The position numbers and the translations under genes were made by a program. Below, one piece after another: positions 48,443-58,735 of a DNA stretch of 64,000 bases (positions are counted from its first letter, which is position 1; the number at the start of each line of letters is the position of its first letter). Source of the stretch: Gorsachius magnificus (lineage: Eukaryota > Chordata > Aves > Pelecaniformes > Ardeidae); assembly GCA_034008185.1 (NCBI GenBank), contig CM067081.1, positions 13,949,821 through 14,013,820 of the forward strand, given 5' to 3'. The notes beneath the pieces are model-generated. The model saw only the letters and a program-made list of their open reading frames with translations. It ran no database searches and had not been told where the DNA came from.

Positions 48443-49003
48443 TGTCGTGGTTTAACCCGGCTGGCAACTAAGCACCACGCAGCTGCTCGCTCACTTCCTC
48501 CTGCCTCAATGGGATGGGGGAGAGAATCGGGAAGAAAAAAAAAAAAAAAGTAGGAGCCATGGGCTGAGATAGAGATAGTTTAATAAGAGAAAACAATAAT
48601 AATAGTAATAATGAGAATGGTGAGAGAATATACAGAATATACAAACCAAGTGATGCACAATGCAATTGCTCACCACCCGCTGACCAATGCCCAGCCCATC
48701 CTGAGCAGTGATCACTCTTCCCTGTCTCTGACCAATTAACTCCCCTCGGGCATGGTGCTATATGGTATGGAATAGCTCTTTGGTCAGTTTGGGTTAGCTG
48801 TCCTGGCTGTGCTCCCTCCCAGCTTGTTATGCACCTGGCTGAGCAGGAGAAGCTCAAAAAGTCCTTGAGTAGTCTCAGCACTACTTAGCAACAACTAAAA
48901 ACATCAGTGTGTTATCTACATTCTTGTAGTACTAAATCCAAAACACAGCACTATGCTAGCTACTAGGAGGAAAATTAACTCTATCCCAGCTGAAACCAGG
49001 ACA
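48443..49003 (-). mobile_element. Solo LTR (561 bp), perfect 5-bp target duplication
   Basis: On the plus strand it runs from TGTCGTGGTTTAACCCGG to GAAACCAGGACA. ATTAT occurs on both sides (48438-48442 and 49004-49008). It is close in sequence to the copy at 14304-14898 (shared GTGATGCACAATGCAATTGC block and CACCACGCAGC end). The TATA/CRE part near 48745 is shortened (CTCGGGCATGG). An internal poly-A run lies near 48534-48549. The frames at 48468-48881 (minus) are incidental. Confidence 0.93.
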
Positions 49004-50589
49004 ATTATGCAATGCTCTATCTGATAAATTGTCCTCCTATGATTTAGAAAGACTAGAATAGTAAAACTCATGGTATTGCTTTCAAAGGAGTATTCAGAGC
49101 ATCCTTCCAAAGTGATGTCTTGATTTTTTTATTTTATTTTTTTTTAACTTAGAATTGCATGGAAAAGTTTACATTTAGACATACAGGACAAGCCCCATCT
49201 GTGCAAATAAAGATGATGAAATATACAGAATTTTGACTTCAAATGGATTCATGTGTATCTAAAATGATGAAGCTGTGGCCCTGAAGAAGATTTCATCTGA
49301 TGTAAGGCCTGAATAAAAATGTCCAGATGACTGAAACTGTATTTATTTTATGTAATGTAACCAGCATGGCATATGGCAGGGATGCCCTCATGTAAATGGA
49401 TGAGCCAATATTTGGAAACAGAGCTGACGCAATAAATCAGGAAACCTTGCAGGTTTTCACTGATGTCCAGGCCCTTCAAAATACTAGGAAGGAAGCGGCT
49501 CATTGTAGCATTTGATTTTCTCTCATTAGCTTCTGATTTGTCTCATGCAACCTATGGAACCTGGAAACTCACATATGATTGCTGGGACCAAGAATGAAAG
49601 ACAAATTGAACATATAAGTCTGAATATAAATACACAATATAATTGTAACTAATAAGACTGTAGGAAAGAGATTGTATCTTGTGCAGGCAGTAAGATATTC
49701 TTTAGCTACTAGAGAACACGAATAGTCTTATTGCCCAGGCAAAGCTCATATCTATCAGCTGGGAGGTCTTAATGCCTCTCCCAAATAGCGGAGGAAATTG
49801 AATTTTGGACAAATCCAGTTTGTGGCCTGTAAGATTTAATAGGAAATTCAGAAATCCTTTTACTGTGAAACACTGGTACTACTACGTTTTATCACTTTGG
49901 AATGAGTGAATACTAAAAAGAATTTCACTTCTCACTTTAGTTTAATTATCCTCATAATATTTGATGTGACCAAGCAACTCGGTTGGTACTGTGAGGATTA
50001 CGTGATTAGAGAGATTAATGAAAAGGAAAATCTTCTTGATGAATATATGATGGTTCTTAATTCAACTTGTTAATTAGGTAAGCAGTATTTGATTTGGGGG
50101 TACAATTTAATCTATTGCAGCTTTAGTTTCATGTGTTGCCAAAATGTACTTCACATGCCAGAACATTTTCCACTATTAAAAGCATGCACTGAAAGAATTC
50201 CTTTCACTGTCTTCATCATAGAATGGACATACAGAAATTAGAGGTCATGGTATTTAGTAAGCCTGTATTGTTTCCTTAGTATATATGCTTTTAGATCTAT
50301 TATATGGGAGACAGAATACCTAAAAGTCAGCAACTGCAATTCTCTGAGTTCGCTTTCAATTATTTAAAATTAGAAACTAGGAAAGAAGTGCAGTCCACTT
50401 GTCCACCTACCAAACCACAGTACATTCTCTCTTCCTCGTACCTCCATCTTCATGTCTGATCAAAGATCATGTTATCATAAATGCTGTTGTAATGCAATGT
50501 TATCTAATATGTATATGGTTTTAAGAGAGCTTTGTTGATTTATATCAACTTATGAACTGATGCATATATTTTTCTCTGATCAGGTCAAT
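49004..50589. other. Non-coding stretch
   Basis: No gene or classifiable repeat is seen in 1.6 kb. Confidence 0.55.
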
Positions 50590-51893
50590 CTTCTTGGAGG
50601 ACGATCAGGGGATCAGGCCCAGTCAGCATGGGTTCACGAAAGGCAAGTCTTGCCTAACCAACCTGATTTCCTTCTATGACCAGGTGACCCGCCTGGTAGA
50701 TGAGGGAAAGGCTGTGGATGTTGTCTACCTGGACTTCAGCAAAGCCTTCGACACCGTCTCCCATAGCATTCTTGTGGAGAAGCTGGCAGTTCATGGCCTA
50801 GATGGATGTACTCTTCGCTGGGTTAAAAACTGGCTGCATGGCCGAGCCCAGAGAGTCGTGGTGAATGGAGCTAAATCCAGTTGGCGGCCGGTCACAAGCG
50901 GTGTCCCCCAGGGCTCAGTTCTAGGGCCAGTCTTGTTTAATATCTTTATCAATGACCTGGATGAGGGGATTGAGTGTGCCCTCAGTAAATTTGCAGATGA
51001 CACCAAACTGGGTGGGAGTGTTGATCTGCTGGAGGGGAGGAGGGCTCTGCAGAGGGACCTGGACAGGCTGGATCGATGGGCCGAGGCCAATTGTATGAGG
51101 TTCAACAAGGCCAAGTGCCGGGTCCTGCACTTTGGTCACAACAACCCCATGCAGTGCTACAGGCTTGGGGAAGAGTGGCTGGAAAGCTGCCTGGCGGAAA
51201 AAGACCTGGGGGTACTGATTGACAGCCAGCTGAATATGAGCCAGCAGTGTGCCCAGGTGGCCAAGAAGGCCAATGGCATCCTGGCTTGTATCAGGAATAG
51301 TGTGGCCAGCAGGAGCAGGGCAGTGATCGTGCCCCTGTACTCGGTGCTGGTGAGGCCGCACCTCGAATACTGTGTTCAGTTTTGGGCCCCTCACTACAAG
51401 AAAGATGTTGCCTTGCTGGAACAGGTCCAGAGGAGAGCAACCAAGCTGGTGAGGGGTCTGGAACACAAGTCATACGAGGAGCGGCTGAGGGAACTGGGGT
51501 TGTTTAGTCTGGAGAAGAGGAGGCTGAGGGGAGACCTGATCGCCCTCTACAACTGCCTGACAGGAGGCTGTAGTGAGGTGGGGGTCGGCCTCTTCTCCCT
51601 GGTAACAGATGATAGGACGAGGGGGAATGGCTTGAAGCTGCGCCAGGGCAGGTTTAGGCTAGACATTAAGAAAAACTTCTTCACCGAGAGGGTTGTCAGG
51701 CTCTGGAATGGGCTGTCCAGGGAGGTGGTGGAGTCCTCATCCCTTGAGGTCTTTAAAAGAAGGATAGATGAGGTGCTCAGAGACATGGTTTAGTGGTGGG
51801 ATGGCAGTGCTAGGTTAACGGTTGGACTCGATGATCTTAAAGGTCTTTTCCAACCGAGGTTATTCTATGATTCTATGATTCTATGATTCTTCC
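50590..51893 (+). mobile_element. CR1 LINE, 1.3 kb, best-preserved copy in the window
   Basis: This is a 5'-truncated CR1. It contains the carboxy part of ORF2 without a stop, then a short 3' UTR with GGTTGGACTCGATGATCTTA and CTTTTCCAACC, then three ATTCTATG octamers. TTCTT lies at the left edge and just after the tail, a possible short target duplication. It defines the subfamily to which the copies at 41166, 62085 and 15886 belong. Confidence 0.93.
50594..51793 (+). CDS. CR1 ORF2 reverse transcriptase, carboxy-terminal part, open
   Basis: A frame of 399 codons ends with TAG. It lacks a true start because the element is truncated, and the first codon of the open stretch is TTG. In order it shows a Q-H-G-F...K-S-C motif (residues 11-20), the catalytic Y-L-D-F (Asp 47), a G-V-P-Q-G-S motif (103-108), the catalytic F-A-D-D (133-136), a D-L-G-V-L motif near 213, and the conserved carboxy tail with repeated Arg/Leu blocks. 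The protein would normally be made as part of a much longer ORF2 with an amino-terminal endonuclease, which is absent. The absence of stops over 1.2 kb points to a relatively recent insertion, not to a host function. It is not expected to be expressed. Confidence 0.9.
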   Translation: MEDDQGIRPSQHGFTKGKSCLTNLISFYDQVTRLVDEGKAVDVVYLDFSKAFDTVSHSILVEKLAVHGLDGCTLRWVKNWLHGRAQRVVVNGAKSSWRPVTSGVPQGSVLGPVLFNIFINDLDEGIECALSKFADDTKLGGSVDLLEGRRALQRDLDRLDRWAEANCMRFNKAKCRVLHFGHNNPMQCYRLGEEWLESCLAEKDLGVLIDSQLNMSQQCAQVAKKANGILACIRNSVASRSRAVIVPLYSVLVRPHLEYCVQFWAPHYKKDVALLEQVQRRATKLVRGLEHKSYEERLRELGLFSLEKRRLRGDLIALYNCLTGGCSEVGVGLFSLVTDDRTRGNGLKLRQGRFRLDIKKNFFTERVVRLWNGLSREVVESSSLEVFKRRIDEVLRDMV

Positions 51894-52599
51894 TCTTCTA
51901 AAACCAAAGATTTGGAAATAAAGATTGCAATTACAAATTAGTCTTACTGCTCAAAACATAATTGTTGTGGCTTATGTAATGCATGATTATGTTATCAAAT
52001 CACCTTCCTGATATAGCAAGATGGCTCCCTGTAATATGTTCTCAGTAATGCAAACAGTGTTCATCACTTCTCCTAAGAAGTTTTTTTAAAGTTTAATATT
52101 AGGAGAAGTCAGGCTGGACCAAACAGCCTGAGAGAAGGTAAGTGCCCCAGCTCCGTGCCCTCAGGTCCAACCAGTATTGAAGATGAACATGTATTCCCAG
52201 TAGCCACACACACAGAGCACAGGTATATACTGTACATATATGTACATACACCTACATGCATGCATGTATACCTATATGCATGTATACTTGGCTGGCCACA
52301 CTGATCACAGAGAGACAAGAGTACTTGCAAAAACACAAACAGCACGAAATGCCTCATCCTGCTCCTTCTCTTGTTGAGCAGGGTGGAGGTTCACTACTGA
52401 GAACGTGTATGTAAATCTATATCTATAGATATATACATGTATGCACAATGTGGATGCCTCCAGCAGCTGGGCTCAGCCAGCCAGTCTGCCCAGCAGCTGC
52501 CCTTGGACCCCTGCTGATGTCACCTGGGCATATAAGACCACAGCCCCATTCCAACTTCAGGTACTGACCATCTCAGTCACACACAGAGAACTGGCCAGA
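51894..52599. other. Non-coding stretch with TATA/TGCA-rich tract
   Basis: No gene is seen. Around 52205-52290 there are CACA, TACA and TGCATGCATG units forming a low-complexity tract, and a second ATATCTATAGATATA palindrome-like run lies near 52417-52436. Confidence 0.6.
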
Positions 52600-53112
52600 G
52601 CTCTTCTGGCTCCACAGTGGGTAACCCTCCACGACAGGAAAGACATCAATAAGCTGGAGAGATTTCAGAAGAGGCCACTGAGATGGCAGGGACTGGAGTG
52701 CTTGCCCTGTGAAGAGGGGCTGGAGGAGCTGGACTTATTCAGCCTGGAGCAGAGATGGCTTTGGGGGGACCTAACAGCAGCTCCCAGTGCCTGTGGGGAG
52801 GTCACTGAGGAAACAGCGTCGGGCTTTTCACAGGCATGCAGGGTGCTGGAGAGGCAACAGGCACCAGGTGAAACAAGAGAGGTTCAGACCGGATTTAAGG
52901 ATTTATTTTTTTATTCCCCCATGAGGACAGTTAGGCAGTGGCACAGGTGGCCCAGAAAGGTTTTGCAGTCTCCGTTCTTGGAGATTTTCAAGTGCTGACT
53001 GGACAAAACCCTGAGCAACCTGGTCTGATCACCTGGGTGACCCTGCTGTGAGCAGGAAATTGGACTTGAGACCGCCTGAGATCTCTTCCAACAGGAATAA
53101 CCTTGTGATCCT
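52600..53112 (+). mobile_element. Old CR1 copy, 3' part
   Basis: The encoded phrases KDINKLERFQKRPLR, GLEELDLFSLEQR and WLWGDLTAA correspond to the KDMxLLEx[19 protein letters not shown] and RLRGDLIAA blocks of intact CR1s. The copy continues to the 3' end with CTGAGCAACCTGGTCTGATC, a CTGCTGTGAGCAGG block and TTCCAACAGG, with a decayed tail near 53105. The open frame 52441-52998 joins unrelated upstream sequence to this relic and is not a gene. Confidence 0.85.
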
Positions 53113-55431
53113 AAAAATTTCTGTTCAGTCAGGCCCTTGATTTTTTACTGTTTCATTGTCTCCCTCATGTCCATGCCCCCTGAATTTCATTTGGTTCAAT
53201 TATAATGTTAAAGAAAAGCCAGACTATGCCTTACTACTTAAAAAGCCAGAGATCTACTTAAAATTCCGGGTATTTTAGCTGAATCCACTGAACAGGCCTG
53301 TTATATACAACATTCTTTGCCCTGCCATAAAATGAAGAATGCAGGGCTTCCTGCATTTGTCTGTGAAGGGTCAGACTAATTTGTCTGTGAAAGTGGAAAT
53401 CTAGCAAAATAAGAATTTATATGCATTTTCTGAAGCATACTACCTCCCTAATATCTGAAAGTTCTCCAGGTTTATGTTTTTGTTTATGCCTCTGATTAAT
53501 AATTTTGACCTTAGTACTGAAGGGGATAGGTTTTCAATAACTGGCACCTTTGGGATTGTTCGCAGAAAAACGGTTACGTAAAAGTGACTGTGTTATCAAG
53601 AAAAATGTCTAAAGTCACAGTATTATCTCAATCCATGACAACATTTGTATAATATAGCATTATTTAGTCAGAGCAAGAGAAGAAGAATCAAGCTCTATCC
53701 AAGACTGGACAAATGCCTTCCCAGTTGACACGGATGTGCCAGTGGAAGTGATTACTTCCAGTTCATCATTATTTCCAGAAGAACAGCAAGTGTCTTTCAT
53801 TTGCTTCAGGCAAAAATCAGCCAGGTTTCCCTAAACAGTGTATAATGGTGGCTCCAGCTTGTCTGGCTGTTCTTGCCTGAAGCATATTACAAGGTATACA
53901 TGTGAACTAAGCTCCTGACAGATCACTGGTGGCAGTAATTTCCAGCAGGGCATTGGGGGTGAGCAGCTAGAATAGTGACTTACTGGCTTGGCTTGGTCCG
54001 GAAGAAACTATCCTTGGCCTTAGTTAAGTTCTACGTTAATATGTTAACAATTTCTTTATCTGGAAATATGAAAAGTTGTTATGTGGTAAGATTTGCTTGT
54101 TCTTCCCTAATTTGTTTTGTTACTTCAAATGCTGTAGGGAAAGACTATCAGATTCATTTTGATTTTGAAAATTCTTCTGGAATTGTTCCACATTGTAAAA
54201 AGCAAAAAAAGAAAAAACCTCCAAAGAGCAACAGAAAACCCTTTTACATCTGCCTGGCTTACCTCACTTAACTCCTAAACCTCAAGTGCATTACTATAAA
54301 GAAAAGTATTTTTTAAAGTTGTAAATTGACTTCTGATGTTATCACTTGGCTAAATTCCCATGCTGATATCACTGTATGAAAATCAATTCATTTCCAAAAT
54401 TAATCCCAAATTGTTTTAATGATTCTTTGCTTATCTATTTGTAACATGGACAAATTTTGTCAAATGGTTTGCTATCTCTCAGATGAAAAAAAACCTTATA
54501 TTTTTTTTCCCCCTTTTAAAAGAGCACGTGAAAGCAAATAGCAAAGGCCCCTGACAGATGTACTTAAAAAAGCCTTGAAGAAGGAATTTAGAAGATGTCT
54601 TGAAGCCTGTAGGTTAATCTGTTGTTTTGTGAAATACTCAATACCAGTTTATACCTGAAGGAACTTTGGTCATTCTTCAAGACAAAGTAGCATAAAAGGA
54701 TGTGAGATACTAGGGAGTAGTATAAGAGACCCAAAAGACTGGTTCAGTACAGAGGAAAATCCAGGATGACAGAGAAGTAGATGAACCTCTAAGCATGGTA
54801 CTTATGTCTGTCTGTAACTGCTGAGCTCACCTGGACCTATACAACACAAGTCTATTTTAAGTGCAGGTTAAATCGCACTAGTCTTAGGAGTTCTTTTCAG
54901 TATTTCAGTTTGCCAGGGAATTGGCAAAATAGGTAACTGCACAGCTGTAGTGTGTGTTCTCTGTCTCAGCTCCTGGAGTTTCTTCTGCTTCACATGGTAA
55001 AGCACAGGGCAGAGCACACAGTAAAGACACACTGTGTGTTTCCATCTCTTGGCTATTTGGGACTGAATACATCATGAGATTAAAGCTTCAGGATAACTAT
55101 GTCCAGGAAAGGTGACCCAGAGAAAATTAAACTTGGACCAGAGACTTAATTATTATCTAAAATTGAAATGTAAGCAGGTTTCTAAAAGGCTTTGTCAGTT
55201 GAGATAAAAAATATAGCTTTGATTCAAAAGATAAGACAGCAATGCAGGGAGCTACAGCACAGTGGAATGATATGATCTGAGCACTGACAAAGGAAAATTA
55301 TTTTAGTGACAGTTGCTGGGTGAAGTTGAAGGTGCAATAACAGAAACAAAAGTTATAAAGTAAGTGGCTGCAGTAGTCAAGGTAACAAAATTTGACATCC
55401 CGTAATTTAGTTGTCATACTGAAGATTTATT
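53113..55431. other. Non-coding stretch, possible ancient repeat near its end
   Basis: No gene is seen. The interval 55080-55400 (with GGAATGATATGATCTGAGCA then CTGACAAAGGAAA, and GGCTGCAGTAGTCAAGGTAA) resembles an old amniote interspersed repeat whose name I do not know. Confidence 0.45.
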
Positions 55432-55790
55432 TAAAAAAAAAAAAAAAAAAAAAAGAAAAGAAAAAAAGGAAAAAAAAAAAAAAAAAATAAAAAGATAAAG
55501 ATAAAATTAAAAATAAAAGGAAAAAGAAAAATAAAAATAAAAGGAAAAAGAAAAATAAAAAGATAAAAATAGAAATAAAAGGAAAAATAAAAGGAAAAAT
55601 AAAAATAAAAGGAAAAAGAAAAATAAAAAGATAAAAAAAAAAGAAAAAGGAAAAAGAAAAAGAAAAAAAAAAGAAAAAGAAAAAGAAAAAGAAAAAGAAA
55701 AAGAAAAAGAAAAAGAAGAAAAAGAAGAAAAAGAAGAAGAAAAAGAAGAAGAAAATAAAAAAAAAAGAAAAAGAAAATAAAAGAAAAAGA
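55432..55790 (+). repeat. Purine-only low-complexity tract, (AAAAAG)n and (AAAAT)n rich
   Basis: For about 360 bases the plus strand is almost only A and G with a few T. It begins as poly-A, passes through AAAATAAAAGG-type units, and ends as regular AAAAAG and AAGAAG arrays. The minus-strand frames of Phe/Leu/Ser across it are artefacts. Such homopurine tracts with mirror symmetry can form triplex (H-DNA), slip in replication, and are often misassembled. Confidence 0.93.
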
Positions 55791-58257
55791 TGTGTGTGGG
55801 AAGAAAATCATAACCCAATCACTCATGGGAACCTTCAACCTGTATGTGTCTGTTTAATTACTGATAAAAGCTTTAGAGCTGGTATAATCCTGGTCAGTCT
55901 TATAAAAAGCTTTTTATTCAGTGCTTGGTGAACTATTTCTAAAAGCCTGGATGCTATGAGAATTAATTATTCTTGAAAGAACTGGTTTGGATCTCATTTG
56001 ACAGACAGAAAATCTATTCTGACTAGGAACTTGCATCCAAATAATCTTCTGTCATAGCTATTAGACGATTGCCTCAAATTCTCTCCTAACAATACTCCTG
56101 TGTTATTCCTCAGCACTCTCCAGACACCTAACCAGAAGAGCAGACAGAATAACCTTCAGAATTGGTGGCGAATCCTTTTCATACCTTTTCTTAAAAATAA
56201 AGAAATATTTACCCTCCCCCATAAGAAAACTGTAAACCAAATGCAAAAGTTAATTCAGCTAGCTGGGACACTTAGCGTGCTTTCCATAACAGCAAAACTA
56301 CAGTAGATACCTCCCTAATTAGCAGCACTTGATAACTGTAGTATACAACTCTTCAATATACCTAAAAAGAAAGAGCCTTGAACTAAGCCTATGGCTACCT
56401 TATAAACTTATATGAACCTGAGGGATTGGGTGAGCCCAGAAAATGCTTGATCTACTGGGGGCTTAGTATTACTGTTTATAGTTGTCATGCTCTCATTGAC
56501 TGTCTAAAGAAGACCCCCAAGGGTTTAGGGTTCAGGCTCCTCCGATAATATTCTAGAGTCATTTCAGAACAGTTTTAGACAAGAAAAGAAAAAAGAAACA
56601 TAAAAAAATTAAAACACATGTTAGTGATATTACAATCATTGCTTCTTCAGTACAGACCAGCAAAAGACTTACATAGGGTGGTATGAAGGAATCCCAAACC
56701 CCCTTTCAACAAAACACCAGCTCTTAAAGTTTTTTTTGAGTCAGATCTACATTCAAGAAGTTTGACTTTTCAAGAAATGTTTTATTTTTTCTTGAATATG
56801 CACCAATGGTACCTAGCGATATTTCATTTGCTTTTCAGAGAGGAGTCAATATTCTGCTACATCAGCTTATAAAAAGCCTTTCCCATTTTATCAGGTTTTT
56901 TTCAGATAAGTAGTATTTCTTTCTCTACTCACCACATGGTCATCCAAATACAATTCAATTCTCAACTTCCTCCTGTACATACCTGCCATATTTGTGCTAA
57001 AAGAAAGTTCTTGGACCATTGAGTTCTTATGCCACTCAGTTCTTCCTGTGCTATGGAAAAGAGGATGTATGTCCCTTCATGTCTGGTGTTTATCATCAGC
57101 CCTAAACTCTTTGCAACTCTGCAGCTCATTCCCTGTCTTCTCTTTCCTTTGACTATCGTATCTTTATTGCTGTCACCTCTTTCTAAGGTGACATAATAAT
57201 ACTATTATTATATTCCCTATTATTCCTATTATTGTATTTTAATAACGAATTCCTAGCACTGTATTTCTTTATAGAACTGTATATAATGGGACCTTTTCAC
57301 CAACTGATGACCTACTGATCTGTTCCTACTACATTACTTGCTAATGCAGACATATTCTGTATTGCCATACTCTCTACAGCAGGACTATGACTAAGGAGCA
57401 ATTCCACTAAGAAATTTGTTGGTTATTAATATTTTGGTTTAATTATTATTTCCATTTTCTTGTAAAGACATACACAGAATGATCAGTTTTATTTTTGATC
57501 ATAATTCCTTTTAGTTTTTATTCTTCTGTTGTAACTTTCATGCAAGCAGACAAGATTGGGATTGTAAATGTGATAGTAAATCCCTCTGAATAAGATTTGT
57601 TCATACCAGCACATAAATTTTGTCTTGCCATGTCACTGTCCCACTATTCACACAGTAGATACTTTGACATCCTCCTTTTCAAAAATATTTTTCCTTCTTT
57701 CTTTCTTTTCCCTGTTTTTTTCTGATACATCTTTCATCATTACTAAAGCTAATACTGTTCATACTGTTGTAGGAAAGATTTCTTTCTGTATGATTTCTTT
57801 ATAATAACAATAGAAATAATGAAAACATTATTCACAAGGAATTTTGTATTAAATACGGAAACATCCCCTGTCTGGGTAGTGTAATTGTAACTACCAAATT
57901 CAGTATTCAATGGAGAACTTTAATGTCACAAATGCCATTTAAAAATGTTTAGTGAATACAATATGATTGAAAACAAGTGGCGCTCAGAAATACCTACCAA
58001 TAAAAGAAAAGAATAAAAAACTATGTGCTTTCTTTTATTTTATAGAATTATATAGGTAAGAATCCTTTGTGACAATACAGAAAATTCATAAGCATTAATA
58101 AACTTCCTGGAATTTTACCACTATTTCATTAAAAAAAACCCATGTACTGAGAATACTTTTGACCTGAACATCTGCAAGCCATTAAGATATATTATAAGAT
58201 GCAGAGATATATCAGTGTCAACAAAACCAGTCTTAACTAACATGTTCAGCAAAACAT
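55791..58257. other. AT-rich non-coding stretch
   Basis: No gene or classifiable repeat is seen in 2.5 kb. Confidence 0.55.
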
Positions 58258-58735
58258 CAAGGGACATGGAACTGTTGGAGTGGGTCCAGAGGAGAGCCAC
58301 AAAAATGATCCGAGGGCTGGAGCACCTCTCCTATGAGGACAGGCTGAGAGAGTTGGGCTTGTTCAGCCTGGAGAAGAGAAGGCTGCGGGGAGACCTGATT
58401 GCGGCCTTTCAGTATCTAAAGGGGGCCTATAGGAAAGATGGGGAAAATCTTTTTAGTAGGGCCAGCTGTGACAGGACAGGGGTAACTAAAACAGGGTACG
58501 TTTATACTAGGTGTAAGGAAGAAATTCTCTACAATGAGGGTAGTGAAACACTGGAATGTGTTGTACTACCAGAGAGGTGGTGGAGGCCCCATCCCTGGGA
58601 ACATTCAAGGCCAGGTTGGACGGGGCTCTGAGCAACCTGATCTAGATAATGGTGTCCCTGCTCACTGCAGGGGGGTTGGACTAGATGATCTCTAGGGGTC
58701 CCTGCCAACCCAAAACATTCTATGATTCTATGATA
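58258..58735 (+). mobile_element. CR1 LINE 3' end (478 bp)
   Basis: It starts within the carboxy part of the ORF2 frame (KDMELLE-like region, [12 protein letters not shown]) and continues to the 3' UTR with the CTCTAGGGGTCCCTGCCAAC block and ATTCTATG tail. It belongs to the same subfamily as the copies at 41289 and 41604. After about 58480 the frame is broken by small indels, so the open frame 58215-58631 leaves the correct phase. The pieces before 58258 are unrelated flank. Confidence 0.9.

Noticed and set aside
52441..52998. 185-codon plus frame as a gene
   Set aside because: Its second half is a decayed CR1 carboxy region; its first half is unrelated flank.
55431..55838. Phe/Leu-rich membrane-like frames on the minus strand
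   Set aside because: Pure translation of the A/G-rich low-complexity tract.
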